NCBI RefSeq assembly: GCF_900113545.1
Contig: NZ_FOPS01000009.1
Location: 27,019-91,018 of the forward strand
Origin: Neisseria elongata subsp. elongata
GTDB taxonomy: Bacteria > Pseudomonadota > Gammaproteobacteria > Burkholderiales > Neisseriaceae
Length of the DNA: 64,000 bases
Reading direction: 5' to 3'
The translations under genes and the position numbers were made by a program. This document shows positions 1 through 7,492 of the stretch, one piece after another (position 1 is the stretch's first letter; the number at the start of each line of letters is the position of its first letter). Under the pieces are notes generated by a model that saw nothing but the letters and a program-made list of their open reading frames with translations, was not told the origin of the DNA and ran no database searches.

Positions 1-1
1 C

Positions 2-100
2 GAAGGCAAATGGAAACGGCTCAAAGAGCCTTACAACGAAAACACCACCCTGGTTCAAACCAACAAGGGCTGGCGCGACATACGCGAAATGAACCGCTAA
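2..100 (+). CDS. C-terminal end of an unrecognised protein (partial)
   Basis: An open frame enters from the left edge and stops with TAA at 98-100. The 32 visible residues are basic and end in IREMNR. Sixteen bases later a DUS hairpin terminator begins, which supports a genuine gene end. The family cannot be recognised from this tail. Confidence 0.5.
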   Translation, partial: EGKWKRLKEPYNENTTLVQTNKGWRDIREMNR

Positions 101-115
101 TCCCGCCGCCGAAAA

Positions 116-152
116 AGGCCGTCTGAAACCCGTTTGGGCTTTTCAGACGGCC
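116..152. terminator. Inverted DUS pair, terminator
   Basis: GGCCGTCTGAA and its reverse complement are separated by a short CCCGTTTGGGC-like loop. This hairpin ends the gene that enters from the left edge. Such paired DUS act both as Rho-independent terminators and as uptake signals in Neisseria. Confidence 0.8.
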
Positions 153-198
153 ATTTCTTCTTGGCAAACCGTTTTGAACATAAGATGACGGCAGAATT

Positions 199-1103
199 TA
201 TAGTCAATTAAAATAAAAATAGGACAGTAGCGCATCGTCAAATCGGGCGTAATCAGACAAAACGGTTCGCAGATACCGCTTAATATTCGCCCACACCTTC
301 TCAATCGGGTTGAGCTCAGGTGAATAAGGTGCAAGAGGCAATACCTTATGTCCCAATTTTTCCGCCATTTCCCGTAAGACGCCCATACGGTGAAATCGTG
401 CATTATCTAAAATAATCACCGATTTTTGAGTCAATGCGGGCAGTAGGCATTGCTGAAACCACGCTTCAAAAAAGACTCCGGTCATCGTATTTTGATAAAC
501 CATCGGAGCAATCAGCCGGTTGCCGACTTGTGCGGACACCGGAGATAAGCGTCGGTATCTTTTTCCACTTATCTGCGCTTTGACTATTTGCCCTTTCAGG
601 CTGCGGGCATAGGGACGGAACAGGTAGCGGTCAAATCCTGTTTCATCCAAATAAACACGTTGATAGTCGGGAAATTCGGCCAGTTGTGTCAAATAATGCG
701 TTACTTTGGCCGGGTCTTGTTCTTTGTAAGTGGTGGTCTTTTTTTGCGCGTCATCCCCATCTGTTTGAGTGCATAGCAAACGGCGGCTGGCGTACAATCA
801 AAATGTTTGGCGATTTCATGCAGATAGGCATCCTGGTGTTGCTCAACATATTGAGCCAGTTTTTGCCTATCCAATTTGACGGCATTTAGACCGGTAACTT
901 GATGTTTTAGGCTGCCTGTTTGTTTTTTAAGGCGAATCCACAGGTAAAGTGTGTTTCTTGACAAGTTAAACGTTGCTGCGGTTTGGCTGATGTTTTTGCA
1001 TTGTTCGTAATAGTTTAAAGCTTTGTTTCTTAAGTCCGCAGAGTATGCCATGGTTAGACCTTCAAAGTTGAGTATTGTACTATTTCGTTTTTAATTTACT
1101 ATA
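199..1103 (-). mobile_element. IS630-family insertion sequence
   Basis: The element is about 905 bp. Its ends are imperfect 15-bp inverted repeats (TATAGTCAATTAAAA at 199-213; the partner at 1089-1103 differs at one base), and both outer edges carry TA, the usual IS630/Tc1 target duplication. It contains one two-frame transposase gene on the minus strand. It lies between the terminator at 116-152 and the truncated thioesterase gene. Confidence 0.85.
204..1051 (-). CDS. IS630-family transposase, made by -1 frameshift
   Basis: Two overlapping minus-strand frames make up one transposase. The upstream frame (1051 to 701, 116 aa) is a helix-turn-helix DNA-binding part beginning MAYSADLRNKAL. The downstream frame (797 to 204) carries the DDE catalytic part with LDETGFDRY, VIILDNARFH and the PYSPELNPIEKVWANIK signature. 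They overlap at 701-797, and a run of seven A on the coding strand (739-745) is a plausible -1 slippage site giving ...TRKKTTTYKEQDP. Two-frame organisation is common in this IS group. The C-terminus reads into the terminal repeat. Both parts look full length, so the element may be active. Confidence 0.85.
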
Positions 1104-1154
1104 AAATGCCGGACGGACGGTTTATCGTCGAACCGAAACCGGCCCAACCGTTTT

Positions 1155-1244
1155 TTCAGACGGCCTTTACACAGCGCAAAATGCTGTGCCCAAGTCCGAT
1201 GCGGTCCGAAATTTCCGCCACCTTCGGTCCGGCGTTTTCAACGC
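1155..1244 (-). repeat. Duplicate of the methyltransferase gene 3' end
   Basis: These 90 bases align without gaps to 3261-3350, the last 28 or so codons and stop of the methyltransferase gene; about 77 of 90 positions agree by eye. In the corresponding frame it reads VENAGPKVAEIS and ends HSILRCVKAV before TGA. The copy follows the first 53 or so codons of the thioesterase gene and replaces the rest of it. The terminal DUS is the AG form here, whereas the partner at 3261 has the AGGTCGTCTGAA form. Confidence 0.75.
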
Positions 1245-1403
1245 CATTTCATTGTAGTCGTAGCCGATGGCGGACAGAAAGGCGCAGCGGGCGGTTTCGA
1301 GGTATTTCACATAGTTGCCGTGCCAGACGATGTTCATGGCGTCCACGTCGAAAAACGGCACTTCGGTTTCAAAGCTGTGGCGGCAGTAGATGTGTTTAGC
1401 CAT
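1167..1403 (-). pseudogene. Truncated hotdog thioesterase (YbgC/4-HBT type)
   Basis: The first 53 or so residues match the start of 4-hydroxybenzoyl-CoA/YbgC-type thioesterases, including the substrate-site segment FFDVDAMNIVWHGNYVKYLE with the conserved Asp. Family members are usually about 140 aa; here the open frame ends at 78 aa. The last 25 or so residues come from a copy of the methyltransferase 3' end read in the wrong frame. The start ATG overlaps the stop of the upstream acyltransferase (ATGGCTAA), typical of a translationally coupled pair. Loss of the second half should abolish the hotdog fold. Confidence 0.75.
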
Positions 1404-2331
1404 GTCGGTCGTCTTTCCAAAAATCGAAAAAGTTAAACCATTGTAAGGGATGCCGGGCGCACTCGTCCTCCATCAGGCGGGCGAAACGCTGTGCGGCATC
1501 AGCCACCGCCGCCTGCCTTTCACCGCGCTTCCAGTCGGCGTGTTCGATGAAGCGGCGCAGTTTGAGGTAATGGCGGCCGTTGTGGCGCAGGCAGAAGACG
1601 GTATTGACCCTGACTTTCAGTAATGAAGCCAGCAGCCACGCGCCCTGAGGCAAATCCGCCGCCGTGCCGAGAAAGTCTACTTTTACGGTTTTTCCCCCGC
1701 GCAGGGGTTCGCGGTCGGCGGCGACGGCTATCCATTCGCCCGCTTCGATTTTGCGGTGCAGTTCGATCATGGCAGCCGCATCCAGGTCGGTTACCTGTAT
1801 CAGGTTGATTTCGTCCATGCCCAGTTTTCGCAATGCGCCGTTTAATACTTCTATGTGGCTGCCATGCACCAATACGTTGAGTTTGAATCCTTTGTGGTGC
1901 TCTGCCAATGCGCGGCAGATTTCCATGTTGCCCAAGTGGGAGCAAACCAGTATCTGCCCGCGTCCGCCGCGTTCGACCTCGGCCGAAATGCCGTCCGGGT
2001 CTTCAACCATCAGGTCTTGGTAGCGGATTTTGCCCTGCCACACGGCCAGGCGGTCACATACCAAATCGCCAAATGCGACGAAATGCCGGAATACGGGTAG
2101 GAGGGAGGGCAGGCGCGCTTCGGGGCGGGCGGCCTTTAAGCGGCGGTGGTAGCGGGCGATGTTGCGCCTCTGCCTGGGGGCGGTCAGGTAGAAATACAGT
2201 ACGATTATTTGGGTGCAGGGCGCCATCAGGAAACGCGGCAGGTGGCGGACCAGCAGGGTGGCTATGGTTAAAACGAAGGGCGTGCCGCGTTCTTTTTGGC
2301 TCGCCCAGTGGGTGGGTTTGTAGCTGTTCAT
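1396..2331 (-). CDS. Lysophospholipid acyltransferase family protein (LpxL/HtrB-like)
   Basis: A 311-aa protein of the lipid A/lysophospholipid acyltransferase superfamily. Visible features are a hydrophobic N-terminal segment (about residues 18-55), the acyltransferase motif CSHLGNMEICRAL (H-x4-E near residue 130) and AADREPLRGGK near 200. The family transfers an acyl chain from ACP or CoA to a lipid or sugar acceptor at the inner membrane. Its neighbours (GT2, thioesterase, methyltransferase) resemble aryl-polyene clusters, where such an enzyme is usual, so it may acylate a polyene-related lipid rather than lipid A. The reading frame is intact although the genes on both sides are broken. 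Confidence 0.75.
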   Translation of the reverse strand: MNSYKPTHWASQKERGTPFVLTIATLLVRHLPRFLMAPCTQIIVLYFYLTAPRQRRNIARYHRRLKAARPEARLPSLLPVFRHFVAFGDLVCDRLAVWQGKIRYQDLMVEDPDGISAEVERGGRGQILVCSHLGNMEICRALAEHHKGFKLNVLVHGSHIEVLNGALRKLGMDEINLIQVTDLDAAAMIELHRKIEAGEWIAVAADREPLRGGKTVKVDFLGTAADLPQGAWLLASLLKVRVNTVFCLRHNGRHYLKLRRFIEHADWKRGERQAAVADAAQRFARLMEDECARHPLQWFNFFDFWKDDRHG

Positions 2332-2525
2332 GGTGTGGTTTGAAATGCAAACTGGCGGATTGTCGGCCTAACGGACAGTCTGCCCCGTATGTGTATGGTG
2401 GATCGCCGTGTTTTGTGCCGGTGCGCGGGAATCTCATCGGTATGGTTATGTTTTTTTTCAATTGGCCGTCATGATAACAAAAAAACGCCGGTATGGTTTT
2501 TGTGTTCAATAAAGGTATTGTTAAA

Positions 2526-3247
2526 TTACGTTTTTCCAAATATCCCGCCCAAACGCCGCCGCAACATCCCTAAAAACAGCCGCGTGTGCATTTTGCCGAT
2601 GCGCACGTTGTCGGCGAAGGCGTTGAAGTGGGACACGCCGTCGGCGGCGTATTGCACGGGCGTTTTAATCCAAACCGGCTTGACGCCGCGCCAGTACAGG
2701 CAGATGAGGATTTCCGTGTCGAAATCCATGCGGTCGCCCACAGTTTCTTCGCGGACGACAGAAAGCGCGGGGGGAGCGGGTACAGGCGGAAGCCGCACAT
2801 GCCGTCTTTGATGTCGCACGACCAAGTGTGCAGCATGTTCCAGAAGTCAGTAATTTTGCGCCCGTACAATCGCGCTTTGGGCGCGTCGTCGCCGTATTGC
2901 GGCCAGCCGCAGACGACGGCTTCGGGGTTTTGTTCCGCCGCCGCCAAGAGTTTGGGCGTGTCGTCCAGATGGTGCTGACCGTCGGCATCGACCTGCAAAA
3001 CATGGCTGTAGCCGTGTTCTTCGGCGTATTTCAAACCGGTTTTGACCGCCGCGCCTTTGCCGCCGTTGATGGGGCGGTAAAGGACGTGGATGCCGTCTGA
3101 AACCAATGCCTGTAATACGGGTTTGCATTCTTCGCGCGAACCGTCGTCCACAATCAATACGTCCAAACCGAAGCCGTGCATGGTCTGTACGACGCGGGCG
3201 ATGGCGGCGGGGTGGTTGTAGTGGGGGATTAACACTAGGGTTTTCAT
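2526..3247 (-). pseudogene. GT2 glycosyltransferase, frameshifted at a C6 tract
   Basis: The N-terminal frame encodes a dolichol-phosphate-mannose-synthase-like GT2 domain: LIPHYNHPA, IVDDGS, NGGKGAAVKTG and the metal-binding QVDADGQH. After CGFRLYPL the frame is lost; the natural continuation (ETVGDRMDFDTEILICLYWRG to the stop at 2526) lies in another frame. The switch is at six consecutive C on the coding strand (2769-2774); seven would restore one frame of about 241 aa. This could be a decayed gene or a phase-variable one caught in the off state. An AT-form DUS (ATGCCGTCTGAA, 3090-3101) lies inside the gene. Confidence 0.75.
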
Positions 3248-3261
3248 GAGGATACCGTTTT

Positions 3262-4350
3262 TCAGACGACCTTCTCGCAGCGCAAGATGCTGTGTCCGCG
3301 TCCGATGCCGTCTGAAATTTCCGCCACTTTCAATCCGGCGTTTTCAACGCAGCGTATCAGGTCTTCGGAATGGAAGATTTTGCTGTTGCCGTTTGCCATG
3401 GCGGTGAAATACAGGCTGGTCATGGTCAGGCAGTAGGCGGCGGTTTCGTATTGCTGTCTGTCCCAGCAGGGTTCCATGATGTAGAGGCTGGTGTGGCTGC
3501 TCATGGAAGCGGCGGCGCGGCGCAGGATGCAGGTGACTTGTTCTTCGCTGAAACAGTCTAAAAACTGGCTCATCCAAATCGCGTCGAAACCTGTCGGGAA
3601 GGGGACTTCGGGGTCGAGCAGGTTGGCGGGGTGGGCATGGATGCGTTCCGCGCCGGTTTTGCCTTTGGTCGCTTCGCGCATCAGGGCGATTTGTTGCGGC
3701 AAATCCATGATGGTGACTTCGACTTCGGCGTTGTAGCCGACGCATTGTTCCGCCCAGCGGCCGGTGTTGCCGCCGACGTCGAGCAGTTTTTTAACCGGTT
3801 TGGCGAACACGGTTTTCAAGGCTTCGGCAAAGGAATTGTCGGAATAATAGTGGTCGAAGGCGAACCATTTTTCCTGCGCGACGCCCGGCAGCGAGGACAG
3901 GCCTTCGTAAATTGTCGGCCAGCTGCCGAAAACTTTCAGCCCTTCGGGTTTGCCCGTTTGCAGGGTTTTTTCCAAGTCGAACATACCTTGGTAACAGATT
4001 TCCTGCGTGAAATCCATGTTCACGCGCGCCATTTTGTCTTTCAGTAAAAACCAGCCCGCTTTGCTGATGAAATAGCGGTTGTCGCGGGTGTGCACCGTGC
4101 CGATGGAGAGCGAGGCTTCAAGCAGCACTTGCGCGGCGTAACCGCTGATTTGCGCTTTCTCGGCGATTTCGGCTTGAGTAAGGCCGTCTGAATGGTTGTT
4201 CAGCAAATCCAAAATGCCGAATTTCACCATCAGGCGGGATACTTGGAACACAATCGGCGCAAAGGCGATTTCCTGCGCCAAACGCTGCGCTTCGCCTGCG
4301 GACTGGTGTTCTTCGGAATAACGTTGTGCTAGTGCTGGAAAAAGTTGCAT
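3262..4350 (-). CDS. SAM-dependent O-methyltransferase, family 2-like
   Basis: A 362-aa protein from the ATG at 4348-4350, chosen because AAGGAAAATT lies just upstream; an in-frame ATG 23 codons earlier lacks a good ribosome site. The N-terminal third has a winged-helix/dimerisation region (LDLLNNHSDGLTQAEIAEKAQIS), followed by a Rossmann SAM domain with motif I LLDVGGNTGRW and the later IMDLPQQ and FDAIWMSQFLDCF. This is the layout of plant-type and polyketide O-methyltransferases. It heads the remnant polyene-like gene set. Its 3' end contains an AT-form DUS (3305-3316), and the stop codon lies inside a mucosa-form DUS (3261-3272). A second copy of its 3' end lies at 1155-1244. Confidence 0.7.
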   Translation of the reverse strand: MQLFPALAQRYSEEHQSAGEAQRLAQEIAFAPIVFQVSRLMVKFGILDLLNNHSDGLTQAEIAEKAQISGYAAQVLLEASLSIGTVHTRDNRYFISKAGWFLLKDKMARVNMDFTQEICYQGMFDLEKTLQTGKPEGLKVFGSWPTIYEGLSSLPGVAQEKWFAFDHYYSDNSFAEALKTVFAKPVKKLLDVGGNTGRWAEQCVGYNAEVEVTIMDLPQQIALMREATKGKTGAERIHAHPANLLDPEVPFPTGFDAIWMSQFLDCFSEEQVTCILRRAAASMSSHTSLYIMEPCWDRQQYETAAYCLTMTSLYFTAMANGNSKIFHSEDLIRCVENAGLKVAEISDGIGRGHSILRCEKVV

Positions 4351-4718
4351 AATTTTCCTTATACGAAATGGCAGATAACGGGATTCTATCGCGAATCGGG
4401 CTGAAACCTGCATAGCCATGTGTTCGGATCGGCTGTCCCAAAATCGGGCCTACAGGACAAACGCCAAGCCGCCGTTTTCAAACAAACCGAACACGCCACC
4501 TAACATTCGGGCAATCTTACCGCACTTTAGCCGAAGTCATGCTTCTTTCAAAACATTCAAATCCTTATTTGTCTGCCCGTCCATTATCTTTTCCGCCGCA
4601 ATGCGCAGCAGAAAGCGTTTGAAAACATCGCATATCCGGTCAGCCGGCACGCCGGTTCGCTTACACTAAACTAATTGGCTTATAATCGCCGCTTTATCCG
4701 CCTGCGACACCACCAGAC
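4351..4718. other. Intergenic region between divergent genes
   Basis: 368 bases separate the minus-strand methyltransferase from the plus-strand RNA methyltransferase. It must carry both promoters. TTGGCTTATAATCG (about 4675-4688) gives a good -10 (TATAAT) for the rightward gene, about 35 bases before its ATG. No gene or hairpin was recognised in the rest. Confidence 0.5.
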
Positions 4719-5984
4719 ATGACACCAGCCCAACTTACCCACACCGCCGACCTTTTGGCCGAACTCCTCACCTTCCGCCAACCTGCCGACGCCGTTACTT
4801 CCGCCTTCTTCCGCAACCGGCGCAAACTCGGCCGCCAAGACCGTGCCGAAATCGCCGAAACCTCCTTTGCCGCCATCCGTCATTACCAAAAAATCTCCGC
4901 CGTCCTGCGCCGTCCTGCCGCACAAGCGCGCAAAGCCGCACTGGCCTCACTCGTCCTCGGACGCGGCTTCAACATCAGCCGGCTTGACGGCTTGGCCGAT
5001 GACGAAGAAAAAACCCTCCTTGCCGCACTCAAAGCACGCAAAACCGAATTTTCAGACGGCCTCAGCACCGCCGCCGAACTGCCGCAATGGCTGATCGACA
5101 CCATGCGCTCTGATTTTTCCGACCAAGACATCCTGAATTTCGGCCGCAGCACCGCCTGCCCCGCCCCGCTCGATTTGCGCGTCAACGCCCTGAAAGCCAA
5201 ACGCGACAAAATCCTGGCCGAACTCCAAGCCGAAGGCCTCCCTGCCGAAGCAACCCCGTTCTCACCTTGGGGCATCCGCCTGCACGACAAATCCGCCCTC
5301 GGCAAACACCCCCGCTTCCTCGACGGCACGCTCGAAGTGCAAGACGAAGGCAGCCAGCTCGTCGCCCTGCTGCTCGGCGCGAAGCGCGGCGAAATCATCG
5401 TTGATTTCTGCGCCGGCGCGGGCGGGAAAACCCTCGCCGTCGGTGCCATGACGGCCAACAAAGGCCGCATCTACGCCTTCGATATAGCCGAAAAACGCCT
5501 GGCCAACCTCAAACCGCGCATGACGCGCGCAGGCCTCACCAACATCCACCCCGAACGCATCGGCAGCGAACACGACCCGCGTTTAGGCCGTCTGAAAGGC
5601 AAAGCCGACCGCGTTCTGGTGGACGCGCCCTGCTCCGGCCTCGGCACACTGCGCCGCAATCCCGACCTCAAATACCGCCAGTCGCCCGAAACACTGGCCA
5701 AACTTGCCGAACAGCAACACAGCATCCTCAATGCCGCCGCAGAACTGGTCAAACCGCAAGGCCGCCTCGTTTATGCCACCTGCAGCATCCTGCCGCAGGA
5801 AAACGAGGGCCAAATCGAACGTTTCCTGCGCGAACACCCCGACTTTGAAGCACTAAACTGCGCCGACCTGCCGGGCAGCCCGAAAATCAGCCCCGACACC
5901 GGCACCTACCTGAAACTCGACACGGCGGCACACGGCACGGACGGCTTCTTCGCCGCCGTCCTCCAACGCCGAGAGGCCGTCTGA
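4719..5984 (+). CDS. RsmB/NOP-family 5-methylcytosine RNA methyltransferase
   Basis: A 421-aa protein. Residues 1-145 or so form an N-terminal RNA-binding part; from about 225 there is a SAM-binding Rossmann domain with VDFCAGAGGKTL. The catalytic motifs of m5C methyltransferases follow: VDAPCSGLGTLRRNPD (motif IV, Cys) and YATCSILPQENEGQ (motif VI, nucleophile Cys). The family methylates C5 of cytosine in rRNA or tRNA. It differs from canonical rsmB, usually found with fmt and def, so no symbol is given. An in-gene DUS encodes part of EFSDGL. The acyltransferase gene follows 16 bases downstream, probably in one transcript. Confidence 0.85.
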   Translation: MTPAQLTHTADLLAELLTFRQPADAVTSAFFRNRRKLGRQDRAEIAETSFAAIRHYQKISAVLRRPAAQARKAALASLVLGRGFNISRLDGLADDEEKTLLAALKARKTEFSDGLSTAAELPQWLIDTMRSDFSDQDILNFGRSTACPAPLDLRVNALKAKRDKILAELQAEGLPAEATPFSPWGIRLHDKSALGKHPRFLDGTLEVQDEGSQLVALLLGAKRGEIIVDFCAGAGGKTLAVGAMTANKGRIYAFDIAEKRLANLKPRMTRAGLTNIHPERIGSEHDPRLGRLKGKADRVLVDAPCSGLGTLRRNPDLKYRQSPETLAKLAEQQHSILNAAAELVKPQGRLVYATCSILPQENEGQIERFLREHPDFEALNCADLPGSPKISPDTGTYLKLDTAAHGTDGFFAAVLQRREAV

Positions 5985-6000
5985 AAACCATCCGAACGCC

Positions 6001-6645
6001 ATGCCCATACTGAAAAAAAGCCTCGCCTGGCTGACCGACCAACTGCTCTGCCTTTCCGTATCCTTCCTCACCGGAGTCAAGCCGAAAAGCAGGATAGAAC
6101 TCGACTTCAGCCCGCAACAGAAAGTCTATTACGCCAACCACGGCAGCCACGGCGACTTTCTGCTCGTCTGGATTTCCCTGCCGCGCCGCTGGCGCATCCA
6201 CACCCGCCCCGTGGCAGGCTCCGACTACTGGCTGACCGGCCGCATCCGCCGCTTCATCATCCAAAACGTCTTCAACGCCCTCCTCATCCCGCGCCATAGC
6301 GACCGCCCGCAAGAAATAACCGAACAAATGAAACAGGCCTTGGACGAAGGCGCGTCCCTCATCGTCTTCCCCGAAGGCACGCGCAACACCGACGACAACA
6401 CTATCCTGCTGCCCTTCAAATCCGGCATTTACCACCTCGCCGACACACGCCCTGGTACGGAATTCGTCCCCCTCTGGATAGACAACATCAACCGCGTGCT
6501 GCCCAAAGGCAAATTCCTGCCCATCCCGCTGCTGTGCGAAGTCCACGTCGGCACCCCGCTGAGCCTGCGCGAAGGCGAAACCAAAGAAGCCTTCCTCGAA
6601 CGCAGCCGCAATGCCCTATTGGCACTGGCTCCGGCGGAAACATAA
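6001..6645 (+). CDS. 1-acyl-glycerol-3-phosphate acyltransferase-like (PlsC domain)
   Basis: A 214-aa protein with a PlsC domain: the NHGSHGD motif (H-x4-D catalytic pair) near residue 43, then LIVFPEGTRN near 120 and FVPLWIDN. The family acylates lysophosphatidate or related lysolipids at the cytoplasmic membrane. It starts 16 bases after the RNA methyltransferase stop, across a DUS, so the two are likely co-transcribed. It is shorter than typical PlsC and lacks an obvious long N-terminal membrane anchor, so the acceptor is uncertain. Confidence 0.75.
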   Translation: MPILKKSLAWLTDQLLCLSVSFLTGVKPKSRIELDFSPQQKVYYANHGSHGDFLLVWISLPRRWRIHTRPVAGSDYWLTGRIRRFIIQNVFNALLIPRHSDRPQEITEQMKQALDEGASLIVFPEGTRNTDDNTILLPFKSGIYHLADTRPGTEFVPLWIDNINRVLPKGKFLPIPLLCEVHVGTPLSLREGETKEAFLERSRNALLALAPAET

Positions 6646-6981
6646 GCTTTGAATTTTCCTGATGCCATGCAGTATCAATCCCCCTCCCTGTAAGGCTGCG
6701 GACTACAGATGGCCTGCCGCACGAAATGATTGGAAGCTGAATCACCAATCGCACGACAAAAAAAGCCGCATTACCCGGTTTCAAGTTATCCCATGTAAAA
6801 ATCGCTGAAACCCCGCCATGCGGTTTTCAGCGATTTTGATAAAAGCATGGAATGACAGCATCGTATGGCATACCATGCACAAATACGCTTCCAAGGCTTA
6901 CAGCAAACCTGCATCAAACGATTTATCCCCATCAAATAAGCCTATGTAGAAATATTTTCCGAATACGCCGCCCGATTGGAA
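6646..6981. other. Non-coding stretch with one terminator
   Basis: 336 bases lie between convergent genes. The only clear structure is a hairpin at 6797-6838 (AAAATCGCTGAAA pairing with TTTCAGCGATTTT), usable as a terminator in both directions. No gene was recognised; flanking sequence is AT-richer than the preceding genes. Confidence 0.5.
6797..6838. terminator. Bidirectional hairpin terminator
   Basis: An AAAATCGCTGAAA stem pairs with TTTCAGCGATTTT across a GC-rich loop, with A and T runs on both sides. It lies between the acyltransferase gene and the convergent immunity gene. It is not a DUS pair. Confidence 0.75.
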
Positions 6982-7305
6982 TTACAGCCGGCCGCTAAAT
7001 AGAAATATATAGGTATTGGGCGGTTTGTCGGAATATCGGCGGTAAATATCGCTTATGCTTTCTATATCTTTTTCCAAAACGGGCATATCGAAAAATAACT
7101 CGGAAAGGGGGAAGCTGTATCTGAAGTCAGGCTGAAGGCAGGTTAGCCCGTACACTTCATCCAACTCTTTATCCCGATATGGAAACCCTAAATCGATTGC
7201 CAATTGCGAAGTTTGGGTTGTGCCATCAATATCGATATATTTGTCATACTCCTCAATGGAATCATAACGGCCTAACCATAAATGGTATTTTTCGTTATGT
7301 TTCAT
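6982..7305 (-). CDS. Orphan Imm22-like immunity protein
   Basis: The 107-aa protein from the ATG at 7303-7305 begins MKHNEKYHLWLGRYDS and continues with EEYDKY and DLGFPYRDKELDE. The WLG-F/Y-S-EE-Y pattern followed by DLG-Y-D resembles the immunity 22 family, which protects cells from contact-dependent or Rhs-type toxins. A longer frame begins at 7335, but its first codons are the end of the Correia element, so the later ATG is preferred. No toxin gene lies nearby, and the gene is AT-richer than its neighbours: an orphan or collected immunity gene. The family call is by eye. Confidence 0.5.
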   Translation of the reverse strand: MKHNEKYHLWLGRYDSIEEYDKYIDIDGTTQTSQLAIDLGFPYRDKELDEVYGLTCLQPDFRYSFPLSELFFDMPVLEKDIESISDIYRRYSDKPPNTYIFLFSGRL

Positions 7306-7319
7306 TTTCAGACTTCTTG

Positions 7320-7425
7320 TATAGTGGATTAACAAAAATCAGGACAAGGCGACGAAGCCACAGACAGTACAGATAGTACGGCAAGGCGAGGCAACGCCGT
7401 ACTGGTTTAAACTTAATCCACTATA
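7320..7425. repeat. Correia repeat enclosed element (CREE), about 106 bp
   Basis: The element begins TATAGTGGATTAA and ends TTAATCCACTATA, the characteristic Neisseria inverted termini with TA edges. The interior has the usual GGCGACGAAGCC and GCGAGGCAACGCCGTACTGG segments. The length fits the short internal-deletion class. It lies 15 bases upstream of the immunity ORF start. Correia elements can carry promoters and RNase III processing sites, so it may set expression of that gene. Confidence 0.9.
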
Positions 7426-7436
7426 AAAATAAAAAA

Positions 7437-7486
7437 GGCCGTCTGAAACACTGTTTTTATTACACAAAAACGTTTTTCAGACGGCC
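7437..7486. terminator. Inverted DUS pair, terminator of der
   Basis: GGCCGTCTGAA and its complement flank a loop containing GTTTTTATTACACAAAAAC, which can pair further. It sits six bases after the der stop codon. Confidence 0.8.
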
Positions 7487-7492
7487 TATCAT

